Source of the DNA: Adiantum capillus-veneris
Lineage: Eukaryota; Streptophyta; Polypodiopsida; Polypodiales; Pteridaceae
NCBI GenBank assembly: GCA_014529385.2
Contig: CM043954.1
Span: 2,772,501-2,836,500, forward strand
Length of the DNA: 64,000 bases
Direction: 5' to 3'
Positions 1-10,699 of the stretch are shown piece by piece. The position numbers and the translations under genes are program-made. A model generated the notes under the pieces. The model saw nothing but the letters and a program-made list of their open reading frames with translations, was not told the DNA's origin and did not search any database. Numbering within the stretch: position 1 is the first letter of the stretch; each line of letters begins with the position of its first letter.

Positions 1-1057
1 AGAGCTCTGAAGCTTGAACAACAAGATAAGGAGAGAAGCCACAAGAAGAGGAGGTCCAACAATAACAGTTTTTCCACCGAGAATTACGATTCTAGTGAGA
101 CCTTCAGCATCTCTAACAGTAGCTCAGATGAAAAGAGCAAGGAAAAGGCTAAGAAAGGGTCTTGGTCCAAGAAGCTTGATGAATGGCCCGATAGATTGCC
201 GAGAGAAGCCTCAAGAAGAGGAGGTCCAGCAATAACAATTTTTCCACCGAGAATTACGATTCTAGTGAGACCTTCAGCATCTCTAACAGTAGCTCAGATG
301 AAAAGAGCAAGGACAAGGCTAAGAAAGGGTCTTGGTCCAGGAAGCTTGATGAATGGCCCGACAGATTGCCGAAATCAACCAGACTAGAAAACCAATTAGG
401 AGAATGGAAACCTGATGCTCAAGGTGTAAATTTAAAGATTATGTTTCCAATGAATGTCCACAATGTATCTATTGCAAAGTGTATGGTCATTTATGGAACA
501 ATTGTGGCATTCAAATTCATCACTTCAAGAAGGAAAGGGTCTGTCTCTAGTGACGTTTACCAATGTTGAACCAGCTAAGGTGGAGACAACCGATGTACCC
601 CAAGAGGAGAAACCAGGTACAAGCAGCACTGGTACTGGGTGCGGCAGATACCACAAGGAGGTGCTGGCCGAGGCCGGGGTCGCGGTAATTTTCAAACTTG
701 AAGCCTTAATTCCTATACTTGTGGCAAGTATGGGCACTTTGCGGCTTAGTGTCCAGAGGCACCCAGTACTGCGGCTACTGAGGCAAAATCCACACAGCCA
801 GTTTCAGTACGAGTAGTTACACGTAGTAAAGGGGTGGTCATTGAGGAAATCCCAAATGAGCCAGTAAAACCAGTTAGTCTAGCAACTAGCAAATGGGCTC
901 AGCGTTATGGAAGGCAAAGGGCAAAGAGAAGGTAGTCGATGAATGGCAGGAGCAGAGAGAACTGGCGGCTAAGATCACAGAAGATTTAGCCAAGAGGCTA
1001 CCAGAGCAACCAAAAGTTTTTTATGCTCAAGTCATTTAGAAGATACCAGCCTAGTCT
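1..1057 (+). pseudogene. Degenerate gag of an old Ty3-type element (element D, left part)
   Basis: This is a decayed nucleocapsid-type Gag region. A CCHC zinc knuckle (C-x2-C-x4-H-x4-C, reading CIYCKVYGHLWNNC) is encoded at 464-505. A second, damaged knuckle (CGKYGHFAA-stop-C) lies at 720-752 in another frame, just after a Gly/Arg-rich GRGRGRG stretch at about 666-690. The frame change between the knuckles and the stop inside the second show that the gene is dead. Upstream sequence is Ser/Lys/Glu-rich. The coding trace stops at 1057, where chromovirus A is inserted, and resumes at 9855. The left end lies outside the window. Zinc knuckles bind RNA in retroelement Gag proteins; the assignment to a Ty3-type element rests on the protease found after 10700. 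Clade is not determined. Confidence 0.6.
31..370 (+). repeat. Tandem duplication of a 170-bp unit inside the D gag remnant
   Basis: Positions 31-200 and 201-370 are two near-identical copies of a 170-bp unit; both begin GAGAGAAGCC and end near GATTGCCGA. Because 170 is not a multiple of three, the duplication shifts the reading frame. Only a few substitutions separate the copies, so the duplication is fairly recent relative to the rest of the gene. Confidence 0.85.
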
Positions 1058-2682
1058 TGTAATGGAATTTGCCTATTCAATTTGAGAGTAGCGGAATTTA
1101 ATGAGAATACTTTCAAGAAATGATTTTGTGAGCATAGCGGGTAGACATAATTGAAGATAGCAACATAATCATAGCAATTAGTTAACTTGGCATAGACAAT
1201 ACTTTTGCAAGAGAGAGAATTTAGAGAACATGACAACGGTTGAGGACCGGATTTATGTGGAGCCGGTCCCCCCTCCAATAGGCATTTGTATTATGATTTC
1301 TCCCATAAAGAGAGACTTGTTACAATACAATCTTTGTGTTCCTTGTGACCTAGGTGATGCCATGAAGATGGAAGGCTTCATCCATCACAAACATAACATA
1401 AACTTGAAGAAAGATTTAACTATCCCAAGCCTCAGTCCCAAGACCTCAAACACCTTCGAAGGTGGAGAGAGCTAGAAGGGAATGAGGGTAGGAAAGAGGA
1501 AGAAGAAACATTTCGTAGGAGAAAGAATTAGTTCCTCACTTATCATACTCTTGTTGCTAGCATACATAATAGCATAGTAATGAAGAAGAAGGAGATGACA
1601 AGCTCAAGCATTGAAGCATGGCTCTTGGTTGGATTTGCACTCCATAGCCAAGAGTGTTGGTGTAGGCTCTCCACCTCTACTTGCTTGGAGAGGGAGCTTT
1701 TGCACTTTGCATAGCACACACAATGAGAGTGATTGTGAGTGTGTGTGGGTGAGTATACCCCTCAAGCAAGACCCTAGCTAGCTTGGGTCGACCCCCCCTT
1801 GTAGCTCATGCTTGAAGCTCATTGGACCCTCCCAGGCCTAGCCAATCATGAGCAGGAGGCATTACAAGCAGTAGGGTAGCCTTGAGACAAGTGTCCCCCT
1901 TTCCTTTTTGAGAGATAGGGCTAGATAAATGCTAAAACAATTAGATAATTCATGTAATTTATCATTGGACCCCTTTGAAGCTTAGCCAATAGGCTTCAAG
2001 CAACACATGAAGGTAACATGGGTAGGGGCCTGACATGTGTCCTTGCTGCCTCTTCAAGTTGGGGCTTCCCTTGTGTGTGTGAGTGGGTGTTCTCTCTCTA
2101 GCCCCTAGGAAAAGGGCTCGCACCCCCTCTTGTAGGAATGCTTTTGACTTTAGGTGATCAAGCACCTTACTCACCAAGCATGACAAAGCACTTGAACTAG
2201 GGGGTGTTCCCACAAGCATCTCATGCAAGCTTCTCAAGGCACCTCAAGTACCTTAATCATGCAGCAAGTCAAGCACCTCAAGCATGGAGCCAGTCAAGCA
2301 GCTCAAGCATCTTAATCAAGCACCTCAAGCATGACAAACACCTCAAGCACGACAAGCACCTCAAGCAGGACAAGCACCTCGAGCTTGGGCCGGGTTCCCA
2401 CCTCAAGCTCAGCCCTACCTTAGCTAAGGTCAAAGGACTTTTACACACATTTATTGGAGGTCTTCAATGAAGCTAACCCTAAGGTCTTATGCTCCATTGG
2501 TTAGCCTTGCTCTTTGATAGACCATCTCCCTTTTGGGCCCCTTTACCATTGGCCCCGTGTTGAGATAGATCTATAAACACATATCTATATCTTAACACTG
2601 TTCCTATTTATTCTCCCACATTAAGTGATCAATTTAATATGAGAAAATCATTTGGGTTGGTTAGATATTAGATTTTATGACA
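1058..2682 (-). repeat. 3' LTR of chromovirus A
   Basis: This 1,625-bp terminal repeat starts TGTAATGG and ends TTATGACA on the plus strand. It contains a degenerate minisatellite of CTCAAGCA-type units at about 2236-2388, also present in the other two LTR copies of the family. No coding content is credible: short frames in it recur identically in the second LTR only because the LTRs are duplicates. Confidence 0.93.
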
Positions 2683-3041
2683 TTACCTCTCTCTTGAAAT
2701 CATAGTCATCCTCGACTATGAGGTAGAAGAGATAAAGTCTTAGTCATTATTCAATCGTACTTAGCGGGTAAAGGATCCCTTTTTACCCTACGACATCTTT
2801 CCAAGATGGATGACTAATCCATTTGGTGCTTGGGAGACATAGCTGCCGCAAGCATGTCTGCTCTTTAGTCCATTTCATTCTCCCAAAGTAGAGTGACAAA
2901 TTCTACTTGGTGTTTGAGAGACGTCATCATCACAAACATGATTCTAAGCATGCATACTAGTTAAATTTGTGCACAATTAAAAAGAGGACTAGTCATATAA
3001 GACAAAAACATGAGTCATTTAAAAGAAATTTGTACATTTGC
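2683..3041 (-). other. 3' untranslated region of chromovirus A with polypurine tract
   Basis: These 359 bp lie between the integrase stop and the 3' LTR. On the minus strand a purine run AAGAGAGAGG (2686-2695) sits three bases before the LTR and is the likely plus-strand primer. The same run is present before the LTR of copy C (58883-58893). I see no gene here. Confidence 0.75.
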
Positions 3042-4729
3042 TTACTCTAATGTAGCATTGTAAGCATTGACAAGGTTCATACTATCCTTAAGTTGTACTC
3101 CTTGCATCCATTTAGCATCTTCAAAAGGATAATTTTTGAACTTAATAAGATACCGTCGGATTATCTTACCATGTCGTAGTACCTTGTCTTCATGCCGAAG
3201 GACAGCTTCGGGTTGTAGCACCTCTTCTTGGTCTTCGACTTCGGGAGGGTCTTCAATAATTGGTTCAATTGGTGGCTCTCCTTTGTAGGGCTTAAGTAAG
3301 CTTACATGAAAGGCATTGTGTATAAGCCAATGGTTGGGCAACTTGAGTTGATAAGCCGTCTCATTGATAGGCTTCAAGATTTGGAAAGGACCATAGTATC
3401 TTTTTGCTAGTTTAGCATAATACTTTTGATGGCCCGTAGGATTTTTGCCTGTCGTTTGCCTTAATCGAGCCTTAGGAAACTTGAGTAAGACCCAATCATT
3501 TTCTTTGAACATTAAGGCTCTTCTGTGCTTATCAGCAGCAGCTTTTTGCCTTTGTTGAGAGATGGCTATAGCCTCCCTAATCTGTTGAAAAGATTCTTGT
3601 AGGTCACGGCTATACTCATCGGCGGCGAAGATCTTCCCATGTACTTTCAGTAGCAAGGGACTTTTAGGTCTTCCCTCTATGATCTCGAAAGGTGCTTTCC
3701 CCGTAGAAGTATGTACAGTATTATTGTAGGCATACTCTACTAGCGGTAAATACTTTTCCCATTGTGAGCGTTGATCTACTTCGGTAACATAAGTTTTGAG
3801 TAGATCGAGTATCGTAAGATTGGCTATCTCACTTTGGCCATCCGTTTGTGGGTGATAGGCCGAAGAGAAATTCAATCTTGTTCCTAGATTTTCAAAGAGA
3901 CCTTTCCTGAAATTACTGGTCATTCTAGGATCTCTATCTGACACGATGGATGTGGGTAATCCATGGTGCTTGAAAATTGAGATATGAAGAGAGTTGCCAT
4001 TTGATGTGCCTTAATAGTCTTTTTGACAGGAATAAAATGTGCTTGCTTGCTAAACCTGTCGACTATTGTCCATATTCCTGTATTCCCATGGATAGACTTG
4101 GGCAATCCAAAGATGAAATCCATGGATATACTCTCCCATGGTGAATTTGGAATAGGCAATGGCTGGAGTAATCCAGGTTGCTTCCCTCTATCATACTTGG
4201 TCTTTTGGCATACTACACATTTTGAAACATACTCTTGTATGTCCACTTTCATGGTAGGCCAATAGAAATACGTCTCTACTCCTCGGAGAGTTGGTTGAAT
4301 ACCTCTATGCCCTGCATATGGAGGAGCATGGGATTCATACATAACCTTCTCACGAAGGGAATGAGTAACACATAGCCTATTGCCGTGGAGAAGATAACCA
4401 TCCTGCAAGGTGAATGGTTCCTCTTTCTTCCCCAAAGCAAGGGCTGACATTATGTCTCTAAAGTCAGGGTCAGTAGCATACTCATCTATCATAGAGGATA
4501 GATCATTGTGAGTAGCTATAGACACCGCATTAACTTTTGGTCGTCGTGAAAGTGCATCGGCAACTTGATTGTGCTTACCAGCTATGTGAGCAATATGGAA
4601 ATTAAATTGCGAAAGAAAATTTGCCCACCTCATTTGTTGTCGGAAAGCTTGGTTTGCGTCATGAAATACTTGAGACTTTGGTGGTCGGTTCGTAGGATAA
4701 ATGGAGTCCCCAATAGGTAGTGCTTCCAT
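3042..4729 (-). pseudogene. Integrase and C-terminal chromodomain of chromovirus A (frameshifted)
   Basis: The product would insert the cDNA into chromosomes. In order it shows the end of RNase H and a tether, an HHCC zinc-binding module (H and H in the HAPPYAGHRG region, then CVVC), and the DDE core with D in DFIFGLP, D in SDRDPRM and E in DGQSEIANL. A C-terminal chromodomain-like segment follows (RRYLIKFKNYPFEDAKW region), which places the element among chromoviruses, whose chromodomain guides integration to particular chromatin. The frame breaks at about 3977 by loss of one base relative to copy C at 57601, and again at about 4640 at the junction with RNase H. The 3' part, 3042-3944, is otherwise clean. 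The start near 4729 is a frame boundary, not a true start, because the domain belongs to a pol polyprotein. Confidence 0.9.
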
Positions 4730-5988
4730 GTGTCTAGGGCATGTAGAACAACTAAAAGCTCTTTCTCATAAATGCCCAAGACTCGTTCATCACCATTGAG
4801 CCTTCGGCTCTCATATGCTATGGCATGCCCTTCTTGAAGCAAAACCGCTCCAAGGCAATCACCACAAGCATCACATTGGACCTCAAATGGCTTTGAGAGA
4901 TCCGGAAGCACGAGGACTGGTTGGGAAGTAAGCTTCTCTTTGAGTTTTTCAAAAGCATTTTGCTCCTTAGCAGTCCATACAAACTTAACGTTCTTCTTAG
5001 TTAAGTCGTGTAGTGGTCCTGCTACTTGAGAGAATTTTGCTATGAAGCGTCTATAGTATGCACACATACCAATAAAGCTTCTTAGCTCATGTAGATTTCT
5101 TGGGTTAGGCCATGCTTTTATTACCTCTAACTTTGATGGATCCATTTGGATACCATCTTTAGAGATAATATGACCTAAGTATTGAATCTCTTGAAGGAAG
5201 AATTCGCTTTTCTTTTGGTTGAGATAAAGCTTGTTCTCCCTCAATGCTTGAAAAATCACTTGGAGATGCTGCTTATGTTCCTCCAAAGACTTGGAGTAGA
5301 TGATGATATCATCAAAGAACACTCCAATGAATTTTCGATATGGTCTAAAAATTTTCTCCATCAAACGATTGAACGTAGCTGGTGCATTAGTCAAGCCAAA
5401 AGGCATGACTAGATATTCATAAAGACCAAACATTGTGCGAAACGCGGTCTTTAAGATATCTTCATCCACTATCCTTATTTGATGATAGCCACTCTTAAGG
5501 TCAATCCTACTGAAGTAGGTAGAGCCTTGTAGCTTATCAAACAGATCTTCTGCCCGAGGTACGGGAAATCTGTTTTTGATAGTGATATGGTTTAGTGCTC
5601 GATAGTCCACACACATACGGTATGTACCATCTTTCTTTTGCACTAAAAGGACTGGAGAACAAAAGGGAGAGGAACTAGGCCTCACCATCCCTTTGTCTAC
5701 CAGCTCTTGTACTTGCCTCATGGTCTCCTCCTTTTGAGCTTGTGAGACTCGATAAGGAGGCTTGTTAGGTGGTGAGCTTCCAGGAAGGAGCTCAATACGA
5801 TGGTCATCATCCCCTCGTTTTGGAGGTAAGTCCATAGGGATATCATCGATGAACACATCTTGGAATCCTTTTAGAAAATTAGACAAGTCTAACTCTTCTT
5901 GATTCCTATCATTTACATTTGATGAAACATTAGTATCTTTTGGAGACTCTTTGACAAAAATCATGTACGCAGAAACTGAGCTCTTCAT
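4630..5988 (-). pseudogene. Reverse transcriptase and RNase H of chromovirus A
   Basis: This frame copies element RNA into cDNA and degrades the RNA strand. RT motifs run in order: CSPVLLVQKKDG, the MCVDYRALN box, FSRIDLKSGYHQI, MPFGLTNAPATF, then the catalytic FFDD at 5308-5319 (FFDD in place of the usual Y/F-x-DD), and YLGHIIS. RNase H follows with DACGDCLGAVL, YEKELLVV and TDHQSLKY. The frame is open from 5988; codons above it (to about 6058) continue in frame toward protease, so 5988 is not a biological start. One base is missing near 4640, so RNase H runs into a stop before the integrase. Confidence 0.92.
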
Positions 5989-6057
5989 TGACTTATCAAA
6001 AGAAAGAGGATTTACAAGTGGAATAGTGCGACCACACTCACTAGCATCTAAAACATG

Positions 6058-6526
6058 TTCTTTCCCCTGTAAGTGAAGTAAATTCTCCTTTCAGGGAACT
6101 TCATGTTGGCAGCCATGCGATCAAACCATGGTGCCCCTAGGATAACATCCTGATGTTGGAGAGGAGAGATGAAGAAGTCTTCTTTGTCGACATAGCTTTG
6201 GACATGAAGCCTCAACTTCCCAATCAAGGGAGTAACGGAGGCTTGTTGTCCCTTGAAAGCTACATCACAACTACTATATCTCCCATCTCAAAAGCTTGAA
6301 TGCCCAACTTGGTGGCCAACTCTATTGATATGAAGTTAAGAGTAGAGCCAGGGTCAAACAAGATGAAGACATCATGCTCTCTTACCTTTCCCCAAGCATA
6401 GGAGAGTGATGATCCTTTGCAATGAGCATCCTCTTTTGGAGCTTCGATGGTGGAAGCTCTAGGAGTCTCATATTCTTCTTGGGGCAAGAACGATAGCCAT
6501 GTCCTTGCTCTCCACACTTGAAACAC
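6058..6526 (-). pseudogene. Aspartic protease of chromovirus A
   Basis: This is the retropepsin-type protease that would mature the polyprotein. The active-site box reads LFDPGSTLNFIS (a D-P-G-S form of D-S/T-G) near 6335-6365, and the second hallmark, VILGAPWFDRM, lies at about 6120-6150. It follows the Gag zinc knuckle in a different frame: a base change in number near 6480 separates it from Gag. A further frame break after 6260 splits the two hallmarks. Confidence 0.8.
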
Positions 6527-7812
6527 TTATGGTCCTTGCGAAAAGCTTCAAGCTCTTCAGGAGAGAGTTTGTTTTTACCTTTGTAAACTCCCTTCTCCTT
6601 GGACCGATTGTTGTTGTTGTTGTTGGAAGTGCCTTGGGAATTATTTTGTGCATTGGATTTCCCCTTTGCATCATTTTTATCTTTGTTTTCCATGGGCTTG
6701 ACATTACGTCTAGCCCCTTGATGGAAATTGATGCGTGAAGCAACCATGGTGTGGTGGATTACTTCGGTAATAGTACCGGGCCGTTGAGAGTTGATGTATT
6801 TGTCCATCTCTTCAGGTAATCCCGCACAGAATTGCTGTCTTTGCTCGGCAAAGTCTATCTTTTGAAAGACAGTAGCTTTGAGATGTAAATCCCAAAACTT
6901 GTCTACATACTTGTTGATAGACTCATGAGAGAGAAGCTTCAAGCTGCGCCATTCGGTAAGAACTTTATCTTTAGTATCGCTTGGCAGAAATTGCTTCATG
7001 ATGGAAACTCGTAGAGTTTTCCATGTCTTTGGGGCTTCTCCATTGCCACGAAGGCTAGCCCACCATTGACGAGCTGATTTTTGGAAGTGCATAGCTACAT
7101 GACGTAGCTTGGAGGACTCTGTGAAGCCCTCGTCCCCAAAGGCCGTGTCAAATTGCTGGATGAAGGCCAAGACTTTGTCGGTAGCACCAAAGGTGCCATC
7201 GTAGGTGAGAAAAGAGATACTCTTTCTTCCCTCCTTGAACTTCTTTAGCTTTTGTGACCTTTGCCATGTAGGAAATGATTTGCGATGTCCTCCCCTCTTG
7301 TATTCTCTAGGAGAATAGCCATAACTTTCATCGGAAGAGGAGGAAGGTGAAGAAGAAGGAGAAGAGGGTGACCTCTTCCTAGCCCTTTTCTTCCTTTGTT
7401 TCCTCTCTTTCCTTTCAGAGTGATGAGGAGAAGGACTATGGGTTGCTCTTTTCCTCTTGGGAGGAGTAGGCGATCGTCTAGACCGCCTTCTTCTTGGAGC
7501 CACATCTTCAGAAGAACTTAGACTTTCATTGCTTTCTTTCTCTTTGGATTCCTCCTCTCGAATGGGAGAGAGTCTTCTTTTGGGGGTCTCTTCACGAGGC
7601 CTCCTAAGCTCTCTCTCCTCTTGGAGAGGAAGGGAAATTCCATAGGCACGAAGTTGTTGAGTAACTTCGGCTTACAAGGTAGGGTTGCCCATAGCTTGTT
7701 GCAACCTAGTCACAAGATAATTCACAAACATGGGAGCATCATCATTAGCACCTTCATGTGCAAAATCAAAGCTATCAATGTTCATTCTACTCTCTTGATT
7801 ATTGTCAGCCAT
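6382..7812 (-). pseudogene. Gag of chromovirus A (one early stop)
   Basis: This is the structural capsid/nucleocapsid protein. The likely start is ATG at 7810-7812 (MADNNQESR...). The frame then meets a TAA at 7672-7674 (codon 47) and is open afterwards to 6382. After an Arg/Ser-rich basic segment (residues about 105-190) comes a Retrotrans_gag-type capsid domain (ARQWWASLRG, then SINKYVDKFW) and one CCHC knuckle, CFKCGEQGHGYRSC, near the end. An (Asn)6 run precedes the knuckle. The 373-codon stretch below 7503 is intact. Downstream protease is in another frame. Confidence 0.9.
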
Positions 7813-8227
7813 GTTAACAAAATTTTATGTATTTACTTAGTGTATGCTTTGGCAATTCAAAACCTTAGTTGCCACTCCTCTTAGCCTTTGAAAATTGGCT
7901 CTTAAGTATTTACACCCACGGCTCAAGGTGGTTAATTATAGAGAGTAGAGGAGTAGGTCTAACATAGCAGAGTTGTCAAGGGCTAGCTCCTTTCGGACTT
8001 CTTATGGCTCAATAATGGTAAAGCCGTAGGCAAGTCTAAAAATACTCCATTATTAAGTCCAAAGCTCCCGAGGTGTGCACCATCCCCCCCATAGTGGGCT
8101 TAACAAAACCGATATTAGATCCCAGTTCCACTTACCCTATTATAATTAACAACATCAACCATTTATAGGCTACTTAAGGACCTCTCTTCTTAAGCAAGAA
8201 AAGAGAAACCAAATTCTCTGATACCAA
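7813..8227 (-). promoter_or_regulatory. Leader and primer-binding site of chromovirus A
   Basis: This is the 415-bp leader between the 5' LTR and gag. The minus strand reads one spacer base and then TGGTATCAGAG (8226-8216), matching the complement of the initiator tRNA-Met 3' end, the usual primer of chromoviruses. The match stops after 11 bases. Nothing else recognisable. Confidence 0.88.
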
Positions 8228-9854
8228 TGTAATGGAATTTGCCTATTCAATTTGAGAGTAGCGGAATTTAATGAGAATACTTTCAAGAAATGATTTTGTG
8301 AGCATAGCGGGTAGACATAATTGAAGATAGAAACATAATCATAGCAATTAGTTAACTTGGCATAGACAATACTTTTGCAAGAGAGAGAATTTAGAGAACA
8401 TGACAACGGTTGAGGACCGGATTTATGTGGAGCCGGTCCCCCCTCCAATAGGCATTTGTATTATGATTTCTCCCATAAAGAGAGACTTGTTACAATACAG
8501 TCTTTGTGTTCCTTGTGACCTAGGTGATGCCATGAAGATGGAAGGCTTCATGCATCACAAACATAACATAAACTTGAAGAAAGATTTAACTATCCCAAGC
8601 CTCAGTCCCAAGACCTCAAACACCTTCGAAGGTGGAGAGAGCTAGCAGGGAATGAGGGTAGGAAAGAGGAAGAAGAAACATTTCGTAGGAGAAAGAATTA
8701 GTTCCTCACTTATCATACTCTTGTTGCTAGCATACATAATAGCATAGTAATGAAGAAGAAGGAGATGACAAGCTCAAGCATTGAAGCATGGCTCTTGGTT
8801 GGATTTTCACTCCATAGCCAAGAGTGTTGGTGCAGGCTCTCCACCTCTACTTGCTTGGAGAGGGAGCTTTTGCACTTTGCATAGCACACACAATGAGAGT
8901 GATTGTGAGTGTGTGTGGGTGAGTATACCCCTCAAGCAAGCCCCTAGCTAGCTTGGGTTGACCCCCCCTTGTAGCTCATGCTTGAAGCTCATTGGACCCT
9001 CCCAGGCCTAGCCAATCATGAGCAGGAGGCATTACAAGCAGTAGGGGTAGCCTTGAGACAAGTGTCCCCCTTTCCTTTTTGAGAGATAGGGCTAGATAAA
9101 TGCTAAAACAATTAGATAATTCATGTAATTTATCATTGGACCCCTTTGAAGCTTAGCCAATAGGCTTCAAGCAACACATGAAGGTAACATGGGTAGGGGC
9201 CTGACATGTGTCCTTGCTGCCTCTTCAAGTTGGGGCTTCCCTTGTGTGTGTGAGTGGGTGTTCTCTCTCTAGCCCCTAGGAAAATGGCTCGCCCCCCCTC
9301 TTGTAGGAATGCTTTTGACTTTAGGTGATCAAGCACCTTACTCACCAAGCATGACAAAGCACTTGAACTAGGGGGTGTTCCCAAAAGCATCTCATGCAAG
9401 CTTCTCAAGGCACCTCAAGTACCTTAATCATGCAGCAAGTCAAGCACCTCAAGCATGGAGCCAGTCAAGCAGCTCAAGCATCTTAATCAAGCACCTCAAG
9501 CATGACAAACACCTCACGCATGACAAGCACCTCAAGCAGGACAAGCACCTCGAGCTTGGGCCGGGTTCCCACCTCAAGCTCAGCCCTAGCTTACCTAAGG
9601 TCAAAGGACTTTTACACACATTTATTGGAGGTCTTCAATGAAGCTAACCCTAAGGTCTTATGCTCCATTGGTTAGCCTTGCTCTTTGATAGACCATCTCC
9701 CTTTTGGGCCCCTTTACCATTGGCCCCGTGTTGAGATAGATCTATAAACACATATCTATATCTTAACACTTGTTCCCGTTTATTCTCCCACATTAAGTGA
9801 TCAATTTAATATGAGAAAATCATTTGGGTTGGTTAGATATTAGATTTTATGACA
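8228..9854 (-). repeat. 5' LTR of chromovirus A
   Basis: This 1,627-bp direct copy of 1058-2682 carries the promoter on the minus strand. It is followed at 9855-9859 by AGTCT, the target duplication. Differences from the 3' LTR are mostly single substitutions, for example around 8641-8650 and 9286-9300. Its minisatellite region lies at about 9407-9560. Confidence 0.93.
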
Positions 9855-10017
9855 AGTCTTCTGAGAAAAGACAGTCAGATTGGTCAGGATCTGTAATTTT
9901 TGAGACTATGCTGGCTACAGTCCAAGAAGTGGTGGAGGATCTAGGAGATGTTAAATCAGATCTAACTGCAAAGGGAAACAATGAAGCGGGCAAAGAAGAC
10001 ACCAGAACAGAGGATTG
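9855..10017 (+). pseudogene. Element D, gag-protease linker after the chromovirus A insertion
   Basis: The D reading frame resumes after the AGTCT duplication with a hydrophilic, acidic stretch (KSSEKRQSDW... then VVEDLGDVKSDL). No domain is recognised. It is interrupted at 10018 by a solo LTR and continues at 10700 after the duplicated GATTG. Confidence 0.5.
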
Positions 10018-10699
10018 TGTTAAGTATGGAGCCTGATTTACCCCTTGTAATTTTTTGTGGTAAAAATTCACATTTGTAAGGCCCCATTATGAGGAGAAGC
10101 CATCGTGCGTGAAGGAAAATCACTCGCCGGAAATAAAAATCACTCACCGGAAGCCAAAATTTTCACTCGCCGCAATATTATGGCCGGACAACGGATAGAA
10201 AGTGGTCAAAAAACGACCGATCAGTTGGCCGGTGGCCGGTAGTCAATGGGCCGGTGGCCGAATTCAAAAGCGGATTTGTCTACACAAGGGCGGCCACACA
10301 TGGGCGGATTGGAGGGTCTGATTTGGACTTATTCAGACAAGGGAGGCGACACATGGCTGTCTCTCATGAGAGAGGGCAGCCCTTTTGGCCTATAAAAGGA
10401 GGCCATTTCTACACACATTTCATAGTGTGAAGTTGATGCAACAAGGTGGATGTGAGGTGGTGAGAGTGAAGCAAGGCGGGAGCTCTATTAAGGGTATAAT
10501 CCCTTTGTAAATTAATTCTTGTTTTGAAGTACTAAAGCCATTGAGTGGCTGCTTTCCCGTGGACGTAGCCCACATTGGGTGAGCCACATATATCGTCTGT
10601 ACTCTCTCTCTACTCTGTAATCTCTTGTGTGTGAAATCTATCTCTCTCCATTAAGTAATCTACTCAAATATCTATTTAGCTACGTAATATTTCCTAATA
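10018..10699 (+). mobile_element. Solo LTR (family S), copy 1
   Basis: This 682-bp sequence begins TGTTAAGTATGG and ends TTCCTAATA. It is flanked by a perfect 5-bp duplication GATTG (10013-10017 and 10700-10704). It is the reverse complement of 37877-38663, whose ends are TGTTAG and TTAACA; here the terminal CA has become TA. No internal region or second LTR is present, so the element collapsed by LTR-LTR recombination. GGCCGGTGGCC-type short repeats lie at about 10230-10262. Confidence 0.9.
10391..10398 (+). promoter_or_regulatory. Probable TATA box of solo LTR family S
   Basis: TATAAAAG lies in the context GGCCTATAAAAGGAGGCC, conserved in the other copy at 38181-38188 on the minus strand. 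It sets the transcription direction of the LTR as plus here and minus in copy 2. Confidence 0.6.

Larger units (their letters stand above)
1058..9854 (-). mobile_element. Chromovirus A, complete Ty3/gypsy LTR retrotransposon (8.8 kb)
   Basis: The element is bounded by two direct LTRs (1058-2682 and 8228-9854), each reading TGTAATGG...TTATGACA on the plus strand. It is flanked by a perfect 5-bp target duplication AGTCT at 1053-1057 and 9855-9859. The coding strand is minus, in the order gag, protease, RT, RNase H, integrase and chromodomain, which is the Ty3 order. The primer-binding site matches initiator tRNA-Met and a polypurine run precedes the 3' LTR. I count roughly 17-20 differences between the LTRs over about 1,625 bp, so the insertion is young. 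Several one-base losses and one early stop make this copy non-autonomous. It landed in the gag-protease region of element D. Confidence 0.95.

Noticed and set aside
1962-2470. Short frames of about 90 residues present in both A LTRs
   Set aside because: They recur only because the LTRs are duplicates, lie partly in a minisatellite, and show no domain.
4023-4265. Plus-strand 80-residue frame, repeated on the minus strand at 57312-57554
   Set aside because: It is the antisense shadow of the integrase in A and C.
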